Source of the DNA: an uncultured Lachnospiraceae bacterium | GTDB lineage: Bacteria > Bacillota > Clostridia > Lachnospirales > Lachnospiraceae | Assembly (NCBI GenBank): GCA_910588535.1 | Contig: CAJUOO010000019.1 | Coordinates: forward strand, 1-49,470 | DNA: 49,470 bases | Direction: 5' to 3' | Shown: positions 1 through 7,721 of the stretch, in pieces | How positions within the stretch are numbered: the stretch's first letter is position 1 | How the letters are laid out: each line of letters begins with the position of its first letter | Translations under genes and position numbers: made by a program | Notes under the pieces: generated by a model | The model's input: only the letters and a program-made list of their open reading frames with translations | Told to the model about the DNA's origin: nothing | Database searches by the model: none

Positions 1-107
1 TAGACGATGAAGCAAGAAAGGAAGTAGTGGAAACGATACAGTTCAAATTACAGTACCACAAAGACAAAGAGCGGGCAGAACAAGTAAAGCAAATAAAAGG
101 TTGGTAA
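1..107 (+). CDS. C-terminal end of an unrecognised protein (5' part outside window)
   Basis: An open frame enters from the left edge (first full codon at 3) and ends with TAA at 105-107. It gives 34 residues that are very rich in Lys, Glu and Gln and end in KGW. A strong hairpin terminator follows 3 bases later on the same strand, which supports a real gene end. The charged helical tail would fit a mobilisation or replication protein of an integrated element, but nothing diagnostic is visible and no function is assigned. Confidence 0.55.
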   Translation, partial: DDEARKEVVETIQFKLQYHKDKERAEQVKQIKGW

Positions 108-110
108 AAG

Positions 111-154
111 AAAACTCCGATGAAGATAGTACCAAATTTCATCGGAGTTTTTTT
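111..154 (+). terminator. Rho-independent terminator of the left-edge gene
   Basis: A 14-bp near-perfect stem (AAAACTCCGATGAA at 111-124 against TTCATCGGAGTTTT at 138-151) is followed by a T run. It lies directly behind the stop codon at 107. Confidence 0.9.
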
Positions 155-207
155 ATATTTCGTATTAACATGTATATTCACATAAACCTTCAAAACATAA
201 CCTTTAT

Positions 208-1086
208 TTACTGTTTCCTCCAATACGTCCATTTCTCTGCCGGTTTGTAACCAATAGCCTTATAGAAATCATTAAATCCTCCTGTCATATGTGTTGCACC
301 CAATGCTTTTGTCTTTCGATACAATTCAGACAGCGCCGCCGAAGCAAGTCCTCTATGACGATATTCTGGAATTGTGCAAAGCGGTTCCATATAAGCCAGT
401 TTATTTTCGGGAGTCCACCACATTCCTGCATAACATACATATTCTCCCTTTTCATCAGCAATGATAACTGCCAGATCCATAGTTGCATGTGGCGCTACTT
501 CTAATAAATAATTATTCTGCTCGTATTGGTGATTCCATAAGCCCTCATTTTGTTCATGATCAAACCCTTTCCAACAGCATTTATTTATCTTGTTCATATC
601 ATACTCGTCGGAACTAACGAAATGAAATCCCTCCGGCAAAGAATAATCCAATACGTCATCAAAATCAAACTGCATATCCCAGCCTTCTGATTTTTGACAA
701 TATCCTGCCTGTTTTGCAGCATTCATCAAGGCATCCTGTCCACCAAAAAGTATCAATTGTATTTCCCCTCCTACAGACATATGTGCATCAGCATATGCAA
801 TCATTTCTGATGCCAATTCCTCATATCCGGGTTTTAAACTAAAATAGATATCCGTCATAGGACTTTCGTAAAAGCAAAATGCAACAATCTTACCGTCATC
901 CTCCCAAATACAATTTTTATAAGAATAAGTAATATCCATCCAATATGCAAAAGATGAAAAAGCATATTCAAAAAATGGGGCAGGCACACCGTTTCTCCAA
1001 TCACGTTCATAAATATCCAACATGAACTGATAGATTTTACCGCAATCTACCAGTACACTAAATTGTCTTGTTGTTATATGTTTCAT
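208..1086 (-). CDS. GNAT-family N-acetyltransferase
   Basis: A protein of 292 residues, longer than a single GNAT domain. The C-terminal part carries the acetyl-CoA binding signature PEYRHRGLASAAL (R-x-x-G-x-A) followed by a helix and a final FYKAIGYKP segment, as in GNAT enzymes. The N-terminal 150 residues look like a degenerate second GNAT fold. The substrate is not deducible; small-molecule or aminoglycoside-type acetylation is only a family possibility. The start is the ATG at 1086, preceded by AAAGGAG at good spacing. An ATG six codons upstream overlaps that ribosome binding site and has none of its own. It stands alone, between the left-edge gene and a CD3324-type regulator. Confidence 0.85.
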   Translation of the reverse strand: MKHITTRQFSVLVDCGKIYQFMLDIYERDWRNGVPAPFFEYAFSSFAYWMDITYSYKNCIWEDDGKIVAFCFYESPMTDIYFSLKPGYEELASEMIAYADAHMSVGGEIQLILFGGQDALMNAAKQAGYCQKSEGWDMQFDFDDVLDYSLPEGFHFVSSDEYDMNKINKCCWKGFDHEQNEGLWNHQYEQNNYLLEVAPHATMDLAVIIADEKGEYVCYAGMWWTPENKLAYMEPLCTIPEYRHRGLASAALSELYRKTKALGATHMTGGFNDFYKAIGYKPAEKWTYWRKQ

Positions 1087-1087
1087 T

Positions 1088-1149
1088 TTTATCTCCTTTC
1101 GCATGAACTTTAGTCCATGAAGTTATTGTAATAAAGTTAACGCTGTCAA
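1088..1149 (-). promoter_or_regulatory. Possible promoter with dyad upstream of the GNAT gene
   Basis: On the minus strand TTGACA (1144-1149) is followed 17 bp later only by a weak AATAAC. Between it and the start codon lies an AACTT...AAGTT dyad containing ACTTTAGT, a half-site type known from MerR-family operators. No MerR gene is present in the window, so a MerR-controlled promoter is only a suggestion. Confidence 0.3.
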
Positions 1150-1189
1150 ACAAGTAGCAAGAACAGTTATAATTAATATGGAAACAAAG

Positions 1190-1218
1190 AAGACGCCTGC
1201 CATTTATGCAAGCGCCTT
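1190..1218 (-). terminator. Probable terminator of the CD3324-type gene
   Basis: On the minus strand AAGGCGCTTGC and GCAGGCGTCTT form an 11-bp stem with two G-T pairs and a short loop, followed by a T-rich stretch. It starts 5 bases after the stop codon at 1223. Confidence 0.6.
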
Positions 1219-1222
1219 AAAA

Positions 1223-1480
1223 TTATTTATATATTATTTTTTTAATTGTGCTATATGCCAGTCCATATTGCTCGGATAATACATCTATCGAATAACCTTC
1301 ATGAAACCGTTTTTGTATATCTTTATTTCGCTCCTGATAAAATGTACGAGCACCGCTCATTGCTCCCCACTCTTTCTTTGTCGAAACTTTCGGAACATAA
1401 AGCACACTCCCCTCAATGTAGGTCTGAAGCTCTTTTAATAACTGTTTTGGCAATATTTCCGCTGCGTTTATATATTTCAT
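1223..1480 (-). CDS. CD3324-type small helix-turn-helix protein
   Basis: A protein of 85 residues with the signature of the CD3324 family seen in Clostridia: MKYINAAEILPKQLL at the start, EGSVLYVPKVS with a following WGAMSGAR, and a C-terminal helix-turn-helix EQYGLAYSTIKKIIYK. The family is a presumed DNA-binding regulator of unknown targets. The ATG at 1480 is chosen because AAGGAG lies 8 bases upstream. A GTG three codons earlier overlaps that ribosome binding site. It is a single gene, with its own terminator downstream. Confidence 0.85.
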   Translation of the reverse strand: MKYINAAEILPKQLLKELQTYIEGSVLYVPKVSTKKEWGAMSGARTFYQERNKDIQKRFHEGYSIDVLSEQYGLAYSTIKKIIYK

Positions 1481-1544
1481 ATCTGCCACTCCTTATTTAT
1501 ACATTCATAAATAAAGTGCAGAAACAGCAGAACATATAGTGTTA

Positions 1545-1590
1545 TTTGCCCATACAGAATTCTATATGCCTGCTATTCTGCATGGGCAAA
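1545..1590. repeat. Inverted repeat in the gap between the CD3324-type gene and tuf
   Basis: TTTGCCCATACAGAAT (1545-1560) and ATTCTGCATGGGCAAA (1575-1590) form a 16-bp stem with one mismatch and a 14-base loop. A short T run follows on the plus strand, where no gene precedes it. The remaining 1591-1776 is A+T-rich and holds nothing recognisable apart from two close copies of TGGCACC near 1728-1743. Confidence 0.6.
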
Positions 1591-1776
1591 AGTGTTTTTG
1601 ACCCCATTTTTATATAATGCACGCATTTTTCGCCACATAGTCTTCCCCTATCTTTCTATTTTTAATTAGTGAAATTAGCCTATTCTTTCCACCACTATCT
1701 CATTAACCAGTCAAATATTAATTTTATGGCACCGTTTTGGCACCACCTACAATATTTTCACTGTCATAATTTTTCA

Positions 1777-1807
1777 AAAAGGGCTTTCCGATTTCTCGGA
1801 AAGCCCC
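1777..1807 (-). terminator. Terminator of tuf / str operon
   Basis: On the minus strand GGGGCTTTCCGAG and CGGAAAGCCC form a strong G+C-rich stem followed by TTTTT, 22 bases after the tuf stop codon. Confidence 0.92.
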
Positions 1808-1829
1808 ATAAAATCTAGCTCCTTACTGA

Positions 1830-3017
1830 TTACTCAATAATAGAAGCAACCTTACCAGATCCTACTGTTCTACCACCCTCACGGATAGCGAATCCAAGTC
1901 CCTGCTCCATAGCGATTGGATGAATCAACTCAATTGTCATCTCTACATTATCGCCCGGCATGCACATCTCTGTACCTGCTGGCAGATTACAAACACCTGT
2001 AACGTCTGTTGTTCTGAAATAGAACTGAGGTCTGTAGTTATTGAAGAAAGGTGTATGACGTCCACCCTCATCCTTTGTCAGTACATATACCTGAGCTGTA
2101 AACTTCTTATGGCAGGTAATAGAACCCGGCTTACAGATAACCTGTCCTCTTTCGATATCTGTTCTCTGAACACCACGAAGCAGAGCACCGATATTATCAC
2201 CAGCCTGTGCCTCATCCAGCAATTTACGGAACATCTCAATACCAGTTACAACTGTCTTGCGGTTCTCTTCTCTAATACCAACGATCTCAACCTCATCATT
2301 CAGATGAAGAACACCACGCTCAACTCTACCTGTAGCAACAGTACCACGACCTGTGATAGTGAATACATCCTCCACTGGCATCAGGAAAGGCTTGTCAGTA
2401 GCACGCTGAGGATCAGGAATATACTCGTCTACAGTAGACATCAGCTCCATGATCTTGTCGCCCCACTCACCGTTCGGATCTTCCAGAGCCTTCAAAGCAG
2501 AACCTTTGATAATAGGGCAATCTGTGAAACCATACTCCTCAAGCTGCTCTGTGATCTCCATCTCTACCAGCTCAAGCAGCTCCTCGTCATCAACTGCATC
2601 ACACTTGTTCATAAATACTACAATGTAAGGAACACCTACCTGACGGGACAGAAGGATATGCTCTTTTGTCTGAGCCATAACACCATCTGTAGCTGCCACT
2701 ACAAGGATAGCACCATCCATCTGTGCAGCACCAGTGATCATGTTCTTTACATAGTCAGCATGGCCGGGGCAGTCAACGTGTGCATAATGTCTTTTATCTG
2801 TCTCATACTCAACATGAGCAGTAGAGATGGTAATACCTCTTTCTCTCTCCTCTGGAGCCTTGTCGATATTCTCGAAATCAGTAGCAACGTTTCCTGCAAC
2901 TCTCTCAGCAAGTACCTTTGTAATAGCTGCTGTAAGTGTTGTCTTACCATGGTCTACATGACCAATGGTTCCAATATTACAATGTTGTTTGTTTCTCTCA
3001 AACTTAGCTTTAGCCAT
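1830..3017 (-). CDS. tuf: Elongation factor Tu
   Basis: EF-Tu delivers aminoacyl-tRNA to the ribosomal A site in a GTP-dependent way. The 395-residue protein is full length. G1 GHVDHGKTT (about 19-27), G3 DCPGHADY (about 82-89) and G4 NKCD (about 137) are intact, and the two C-terminal beta-barrel domains are complete to VASIIE. AAGGAGG precedes the ATG. It is the last gene of the str operon, 95 bp behind fusA, and has its own TTGAAA/TATAAT promoter in that gap, so it can be made in excess over the ribosomal proteins. No second tuf copy lies in the window. Confidence 0.98.
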   Translation of the reverse strand: MAKAKFERNKQHCNIGTIGHVDHGKTTLTAAITKVLAERVAGNVATDFENIDKAPEERERGITISTAHVEYETDKRHYAHVDCPGHADYVKNMITGAAQMDGAILVVAATDGVMAQTKEHILLSRQVGVPYIVVFMNKCDAVDDEELLELVEMEITEQLEEYGFTDCPIIKGSALKALEDPNGEWGDKIMELMSTVDEYIPDPQRATDKPFLMPVEDVFTITGRGTVATGRVERGVLHLNDEVEIVGIREENRKTVVTGIEMFRKLLDEAQAGDNIGALLRGVQRTDIERGQVICKPGSITCHKKFTAQVYVLTKDEGGRHTPFFNNYRPQFYFRTTDVTGVCNLPAGTEMCMPGDNVEMTIELIHPIAMEQGLGFAIREGGRTVGSGKVASIIE

Positions 3018-3076
3018 TTTTAAACGTCCTCCTTAAAAATAATATGCTCTCTTTGAGCTACTATAGGCTGATTCTA

Positions 3077-3105
3077 ATTATATTTCATTTTACCATGAAT
3101 TTCAA
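3077..3105 (-). promoter_or_regulatory. Internal promoter for tuf
   Basis: On the minus strand TTGAAA (3100-3105), a 17-bp spacer and TATAAT (3077-3082) lie in the fusA-tuf gap, starting 8 bases after the fusA stop. The match to the sigma-A consensus is close, so tuf is probably transcribed both from the operon promoter and from here. Confidence 0.8.
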
Positions 3106-3112
3106 GTAAAAT

Positions 3113-5239
3113 TTATTTTGTCTTTGCCGCAAGCACCTTTTCTTGTACATTCTTCGGCACCTGCTCATACTTCTCAAAGAACATGGAATAATTTCCGCGT
3201 CCCTGTGTCTTAGAACGCAAGTCTGTGGAATAGCCAAACATCTCTGACAGCGGAACAAACGCACGAACCAGCTTGCCGCCTCCAATATCATCCATGCCTT
3301 CAATACGTCCACGACGAGAATTCAAGTCACCGATAACATCTCCCATATAATCCTCTGGCATAGTTACTTCAACCTTCATAATCGGCTCAAGTAATACCGG
3401 ACTTGCCTTCTGCATAGCTTCCTTAAATGCAAGAGATCCTGCAATATGGAATGCCATCTCACTGGAGTCTACCTCATGGTAGGAACCATCAAATACTGTT
3501 GCATGAACACCAACTACCGGGAATCCTCCAAGAATACCTGCCTTTGTCGCTTCCTCGATACCCTCTCCAACTGCAGGAATGTATTCCTTAGGAATTGCAC
3601 CACCGACAACCTCGGAATCAAACTTGTAAAGTTCCTCGCCATTTGCATCCATAGGCTCAAAGCGCACCTTACAGTGACCATACTGTCCACGTCCACCAGA
3701 CTGCTTTGCATACTTGCTGTCAACCTCGACCGTCTTGGTGATTGCTTCCTTATATGCAACCTGTGGAGCACCTACATTCGCCTCAACCTTAAACTCACGA
3801 AGCAATCTATCAACAATAATCTCCAGATGAAGCTCACCCATTCCGGCGATAATGGTCTGTCCTGTCTCCTGATTGGTATGTGCGCGGAAAGTAGGATCCT
3901 CCTCTGCAAGCTTAGCCAGTGCCTCACCCATTTTGCTCTGACCTGCTTTTGTCTTAGGCTCAATAGCCAGCTCAATTACAGGCTCCGGGAACTCCATAGA
4001 CTCAAGAATAACCGGATGCTGATCATCACAGATGGTATCACCTGTCGTTGTAAACTTAAAGCCAACAGCTGCAGCAATATCTCCAGAATATACCTTATCA
4101 AGTTCCTGTCTCTTGTTTGCATGCATCTGCAAAATACGGCCGACACGCTCCTTCTTGTCCTTTGTCGCATTCAAAACATAGGAACCAGAATTTACTGTAC
4201 CAGAATACACGCGGAAAAATGCAAGCTTTCCTACAAATGGATCTGCCATAATCTTAAATGCTAGTGCAGAAAACGGCTCTTCATCAGAAGAATGTCTCTC
4301 CACTTCATTTCCTTCCAGATCCACACCCTTAATAGCCGGGATATCGGTAGGAGCTGGCATATATTGAAGTACTGCATCCAGCAGCTTCTGAACACCCTTG
4401 TTTCTGTAAGCGGAACCACAGCATACAGGAACAGCTGTACATTCGCATGTAGCTTTTCTCAATGCCTTTTTCAGATCCTCTACAGAAGGCTCTTCTCCTT
4501 CCAGATACTGCATCATCAAATCATCATCCAGCTCGCAGATCTTCTCCACCAGCTCAGAATGATACAGCTCTGCATCATCCTTCATGTCCTCAGGAATCTC
4601 ACCGATTGCGATGTCCTCACCCTTATCATCATTATAGATATATGCCTTCATCTCAAACAGATCAATAATTCCTTTAAATTCATCTTCCTTGCCAATTGGC
4701 AGTTGAAGAATAACTGCATTTTTTCCTAATCTTGTTCTAATCTGATCAACCGCACCATAGAAATTAGCACCTAAGATATCCATCTTATTGATAAATGCCA
4801 TTCTCGGTACATTATAGGTATCAGCCTGACGCCATACATTCTCAGACTGAGGCTCTACTCCGCCCTTTGCACAAAACACGCCGACAGCGCCGTCAAGTAC
4901 ACGGAGTGAACGCTCAACCTCAACTGTAAAATCAACGTGTCCGGGAGTATCAATAATGTTAATACGATGCTCTAACGCACCCTCCTTTGCCTTACAATTT
5001 TCCTGCAAGGTCCAATGACATGTCGTAGCGGCTGAAGTGATTGTGATACCTCTCTCCTGCTCCTGCTCCATCCAGTCCATAGTTGCAGTACCTTCGTGAG
5101 TATCACCGATCTTATAATTAACACCAGTATAGTAAAGAATACGCTCTGTAAGTGTAGTCTTACCCGCATCAATATGCGCCATAATACCAATGTTTCTTGT
5201 TCTCTCTAACGGATATTCTCTTCCATCTCTTCCAGCCAA
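3113..5239 (-). CDS. fusA: Elongation factor G
   Basis: EF-G is the ribosomal translocase. The start is taken as TTG at 5239 (L read as fMet, then AGRDGREYPLERTRNIG), because AAGGAGG lies 8 bases upstream; an ATG 12 codons earlier would bury that site inside the gene. The protein then has 708 residues, normal for the family. Visible motifs are HIDAGKTT (G1), DTPGHVDF (G3) and NKMD (G4), followed by domains II-V, ending KVLAAKTK. It lies between rpsG and tuf in the classic str order. The rpsG-fusA gap contains a strong hairpin. Confidence 0.97.
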   Translation of the reverse strand: MAGRDGREYPLERTRNIGIMAHIDAGKTTLTERILYYTGVNYKIGDTHEGTATMDWMEQEQERGITITSAATTCHWTLQENCKAKEGALEHRINIIDTPGHVDFTVEVERSLRVLDGAVGVFCAKGGVEPQSENVWRQADTYNVPRMAFINKMDILGANFYGAVDQIRTRLGKNAVILQLPIGKEDEFKGIIDLFEMKAYIYNDDKGEDIAIGEIPEDMKDDAELYHSELVEKICELDDDLMMQYLEGEEPSVEDLKKALRKATCECTAVPVCCGSAYRNKGVQKLLDAVLQYMPAPTDIPAIKGVDLEGNEVERHSSDEEPFSALAFKIMADPFVGKLAFFRVYSGTVNSGSYVLNATKDKKERVGRILQMHANKRQELDKVYSGDIAAAVGFKFTTTGDTICDDQHPVILESMEFPEPVIELAIEPKTKAGQSKMGEALAKLAEEDPTFRAHTNQETGQTIIAGMGELHLEIIVDRLLREFKVEANVGAPQVAYKEAITKTVEVDSKYAKQSGGRGQYGHCKVRFEPMDANGEELYKFDSEVVGGAIPKEYIPAVGEGIEEATKAGILGGFPVVGVHATVFDGSYHEVDSSEMAFHIAGSLAFKEAMQKASPVLLEPIMKVEVTMPEDYMGDVIGDLNSRRGRIEGMDDIGGGKLVRAFVPLSEMFGYSTDLRSKTQGRGNYSMFFEKYEQVPKNVQEKVLAAKTK

Positions 5240-5271
5240 GGGATTTTCCTCCTTACGATATTTAAAGCACA

Positions 5272-5302
5272 GCATGACGGGCTTGACAGTATTCCGTCAT
5301 GC
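5272..5302 (-). promoter_or_regulatory. Hairpin in the rpsG-fusA intergenic region
   Basis: GCATGACGG and CCGTCATGC form a perfect 9-bp stem with a 13-base loop, with no T run behind it on the minus strand. It is therefore more likely an RNA-processing, stability or translational-control site than a terminator. The position between S7 and EF-G in the operon is suggestive, but no S7-binding mimic can be proved here. Confidence 0.55.
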
Positions 5303-5354
5303 TGCATTATTAATAATGTCAAAGCAGCTTCTATCTCCTGCTTCGCCGATAAAC

Positions 5355-5825
5355 TTAAAAGCGATAATGAGCAAATGCCTTATTTGCCTCTGCCATCTTA
5401 TGCATATCTTCTTTTTTCTTCACAGATGCGCCTGTGTTGTTTGCCGCATCCATAATCTCATTTGCAAGCCTTTCCTGCATCGTCTTCTCGCCTCTCTTGC
5501 GAGAATAGGTGGTCAACCAGCGAAGAGCGAGAGCCTGTCTTCTCTCAGGTCTCACCTCGATGGGCACCTGATATGTCGCACCGCCAATACGTCTTGCCTT
5601 AACTTCCAGAACAGGCATAATATTGTTCATTGCCTCCTCGAATACCTCAACGGCATCCTTCTCGGTCTTCTCTGCGACTCTGTTAAATGCGCCGTATACA
5701 ATTTTCTGCGCTACACCCTTCTTGCCATCCAACATAATGTTGTTGATAAGCTTGGTGACAACTTTATTATTGTATAACGGATCAGCTAAAACGTCTCTTT
5801 TTTGAGTATGTCCTTTACGTGGCAC
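5355..5825 (-). CDS. rpsG: 30S ribosomal protein S7
   Basis: S7 is the primary assembly protein of the 30S head, binding the 3' domain of 16S rRNA. The GTG at 5825 is the start: AAGGAGGG lies 7 bases upstream, and translation from it gives MPRKGHTQKRDVLADPLYNN and 156 residues, the usual S7 length. Reading further upstream would add 27 unrelated residues. It lies between rpsL and fusA. The 204-bp rpsL-rpsG gap (5826-6029) shows short complementary segments around 5950 but no gene. Confidence 0.97.
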   Translation of the reverse strand: MPRKGHTQKRDVLADPLYNNKVVTKLINNIMLDGKKGVAQKIVYGAFNRVAEKTEKDAVEVFEEAMNNIMPVLEVKARRIGGATYQVPIEVRPERRQALALRWLTTYSRKRGEKTMQERLANEIMDAANNTGASVKKKEDMHKMAEANKAFAHYRF

Positions 5826-6029
5826 GTTACTTCCCTCCTTAATATGGTCAGAATCCTGCTTACCTATACACATTCTCCTGACGTGGATTAATTCATCGGT
5901 ACTCACATGATTGTGTTCGTGCTGGTATTACTTCTATAATCACCTGCAACCTACAGGAACCATATACCGTATTCCGGCACTTTAAAGCGAAATGCTTACA
6001 TCTATCTGTGAATCTTCTGAAATCAAATC

Positions 6030-6452
6030 TTACTTTTTAGCGTCCTTCGGCCTCTTTGCGCCATACTTGGAACGAGCCTGCTTTCTGTTGGCTACGCCTG
6101 CCGTATCCAGTGTACCTCTGATAATATGGTATCTGGTACCGGGCAAGTCCTTTACTCTTCCTCCACGTACAAGTACAACACTATGCTCCTGAAGGTTGTG
6201 ACCTTCACCCGGAATATAGCTTGTCACCTCAATACCGTTGGAAAGACGTACTCTGGCAATCTTTCTGAGAGCTGAGTTAGGCTTTTTAGGAGTGATTGTC
6301 TTCACTGCTGTGCAGACACCTCTCTTCTGAGGAGAAGATGCATCGGTAGCTCTTTTCTGTAAAGAGTTAAATCCTTTTTGAAGAGCTGGAGCTGTTGATT
6401 TTTTTGCAGCAGTTGATCTTCCCTTTCTGACTAACTGATTAAATGTAGGCAT
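6030..6452 (-). CDS. rpsL: 30S ribosomal protein S12
   Basis: S12 is the decoding-site protein of the 30S subunit. The 140-residue protein begins MPTFNQLVRKGR. It contains TPKKPNSALRK and GGRVKDLPG, so the two lysines whose replacement gives streptomycin resistance in other bacteria are the wild-type residues (sequence observation; phenotype inferred). AGGAGGTG precedes the ATG. It is the first gene of the str operon, which here is not directly preceded by rpoB-rpoC but by a 70-base leader, a consensus promoter and then a palindromic element. Confidence 0.98.
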   Translation of the reverse strand: MPTFNQLVRKGRSTAAKKSTAPALQKGFNSLQKRATDASSPQKRGVCTAVKTITPKKPNSALRKIARVRLSNGIEVTSYIPGEGHNLQEHSVVLVRGGRVKDLPGTRYHIIRGTLDTAGVANRKQARSKYGAKRPKDAKK

Positions 6453-6512
6453 TACTATTCACCTCCTGCGATTATATTGGTCTGTGGCTGCTTGTTTTTC
6501 AACCTAGTTTCT

Positions 6513-6543
6513 GTGCATAAAAAAAACTCTGCCTTTTATGCAC
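6513..6543 (-). promoter_or_regulatory. 5'-terminal hairpin of the str mRNA
   Basis: GTGCATAAAA and TTTTATGCAC form a perfect 10-bp stem. The predicted transcription start (about 6545) places it at the extreme 5' end of the rpsL mRNA, where such stems are known to protect transcripts. A T run within the loop side leaves an early attenuator as an alternative. Confidence 0.55.
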
Positions 6544-6551
6544 GCTTATTC

Positions 6552-6580
6552 ATTGTATCAAGCCTTATTTCGTCTGTCAA
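6552..6580 (-). promoter_or_regulatory. Promoter of the str operon
   Basis: On the minus strand a perfect -35 TTGACA (6575-6580), a 17-bp spacer and TACAAT (6552-6557). It is the strongest sigma-A match upstream of rpsL and lies about 80 bp from the edge of palindromic element A. Confidence 0.88.
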
Positions 6581-6727
6581 GGACTTTTTTGGAAATTTTT
6601 ATTGTATCTGTTTCTAAAATGCAAACACATTTCTGTATAAAGCATTTTAGTACCAAAGTATAATTTCTTGTAGATATTATATTTTATCTGTTATGAAAAT
6701 CTGTTGTATCATTTTTTGAAGAGTTCC

Positions 6728-6867
6728 GTCCGGTGAACTGCCTGTGGTCCTCCGTCACCCCGCTTGCGCTTAGTGAAAAACGCAGCGGACGCTAAGCTCG
6801 AAACTACCTCGCTAAGCGCCGGCGTTTTTCAATAGGTTCCTTGAGGACCACAGGCAGTTCACCGGAC
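6728..6867 (+). repeat. Long palindromic repeat A1 (one of four)
   Basis: Perfect 25-bp outer arms at 6728-6752 and 6843-6867 enclose a 90-base core. Inside the core TGAAAAACGC pairs with GCGTTTTTCA, followed by an inner stem CGC-[AG]-CGG-[A]-CGCT against AGCG-CCG-GCG with unpaired bases in brackets. The core is shared with A2, B1 and B2. The outer arms resemble those of B2, with two paired substitutions. Confidence 0.9.
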
Positions 6868-7359
6868 TGTTTCTATCAGTTAGGCAAAATACGCTGTAAC
6901 TTTGCTTGTACAAAATTGATATATTGTTTTTATAGTCTTCTTTAAGAAGATTTGATGATCTATAAATGCTAACAAAGTCAAAAACCCATTGCTTGCGCTT
7001 AACTTAACCTACAAGCCAAAAAAACGGGGAATTTTATACAAAATTAAGCTAATTTCCTGCTCACAATTCTACTTATATATTTTATAAAAGAAATAAAACG
7101 ATTCTCGAAGGAGTATACCATTCCTTGCCTAAACCTTATATAAATTTTATAGAAGAAATAAAATCAGCAAAGTATCTTTTAATAACCACAAATCTGTAAA
7201 TTAACAAATATGAGCCAAATTGAGTGCTTGCAGCAGAGTTTCTGATCTTCGTGTCAATTGCCATATAATCACTTGGCTCATTACTAGCGAGAATAAAAAT
7301 AGATATAGAACTGCAAATATATGAAGAATCACAACGTATCTAAAATATTCAGCAAAGCA

Positions 7360-7500
7360 GTACAGCCCGTCCGCTGTTTTCCTCAAGGAACCTATTGAGA
7401 AACGCCGGTACTTAGCGAGGTTTTTCACGAGCTTAGTATCCGCTGCGTTTTTCACTAAGCGGGAGCGGGGTGACGGAGGAAAACAGCGGACGGGCTGTAC
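7360..7500 (-). repeat. Long palindromic repeat A2
   Basis: Perfect 25-bp arms at 7360-7384 and 7476-7500 around a 91-base core that is the reverse complement of the A1 core type. The arms differ from those of A1 but match B1 except for paired changes (for example GTACAGCCC/GGGCTGTAC here, GTATAGCCA/TGGCTATAC in B1). An 84-residue open frame running out of this repeat is treated as a by-product. Confidence 0.9.
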
Positions 7501-7721
7501 GGACCTCTTCCGAAAATGACGAAAAAACTCTCATCCTACAACAAGATGTATTTTTCTGAATAGAAATTTGTATAAGTCATTTTCGAAAAAAATTCTTATA
7601 ATCCACTCCGTTATTTTCTCAAGAAGTCTATTAAACACATGGATGCTTAATAAGGTTTTACAACTCTATTATCCACAACATCTTTCATCAAGCGGGACCA
7701 AGACAATGAAAAAACATCAGA

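Larger units (their letters stand above)
6661..7550. mobile_element. Palindrome-rich MITE-like element, copy A (older copy)
   Basis: An element of about 890 bp between the uvrA stop and the rpsL promoter. Its ends (TAATTTCTTGTAG at 6661 and the degenerate CATCCTACAACAAGATGTA near 7532-7550) resemble the exact terminal inverted repeat of copy B. Inside each end lies a palindrome of about 140 bp (6728-6867 and 7360-7500). The flanks inside the palindromes, around 6868-6990 and 7255-7359, match copy B in reverse orientation; the middle (about 6990-7250) does not obviously match. No transposase is encoded. The inverted orientation relative to copy B, with different neighbours, argues for mobility. 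The gap 7551-7721 up to uvrA has only a GTCATTTTCG that mirrors CGAAAATGAC at 7511. Confidence 0.7.

Noticed and set aside
1720..1750. Attachment site suggested by two TGGCACC copies behind tuf
   Set aside because: Too short, no integrase in the window and no second junction visible.
1920..3023. Long plus-strand open frame opposite tuf, and similar ones opposite fusA, uvrA and uvrB
   Set aside because: Antisense shadows of highly conserved genes with no ribosome binding sites or family features.
6728..6867. Integron attC site or ordinary Rho-independent terminator
   Set aside because: No R/L box motifs (GTTRRRY type) and no integrase; the structure is far longer than a terminator, recurs four times in matched pairs and lacks a U tract at its base.
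7201..7455. 84-residue open frame on the minus strand inside palindromic element A
   Set aside because: It starts within the palindrome arm and core, has no ribosome binding site, and is not open in copy B; treated as part of the element.
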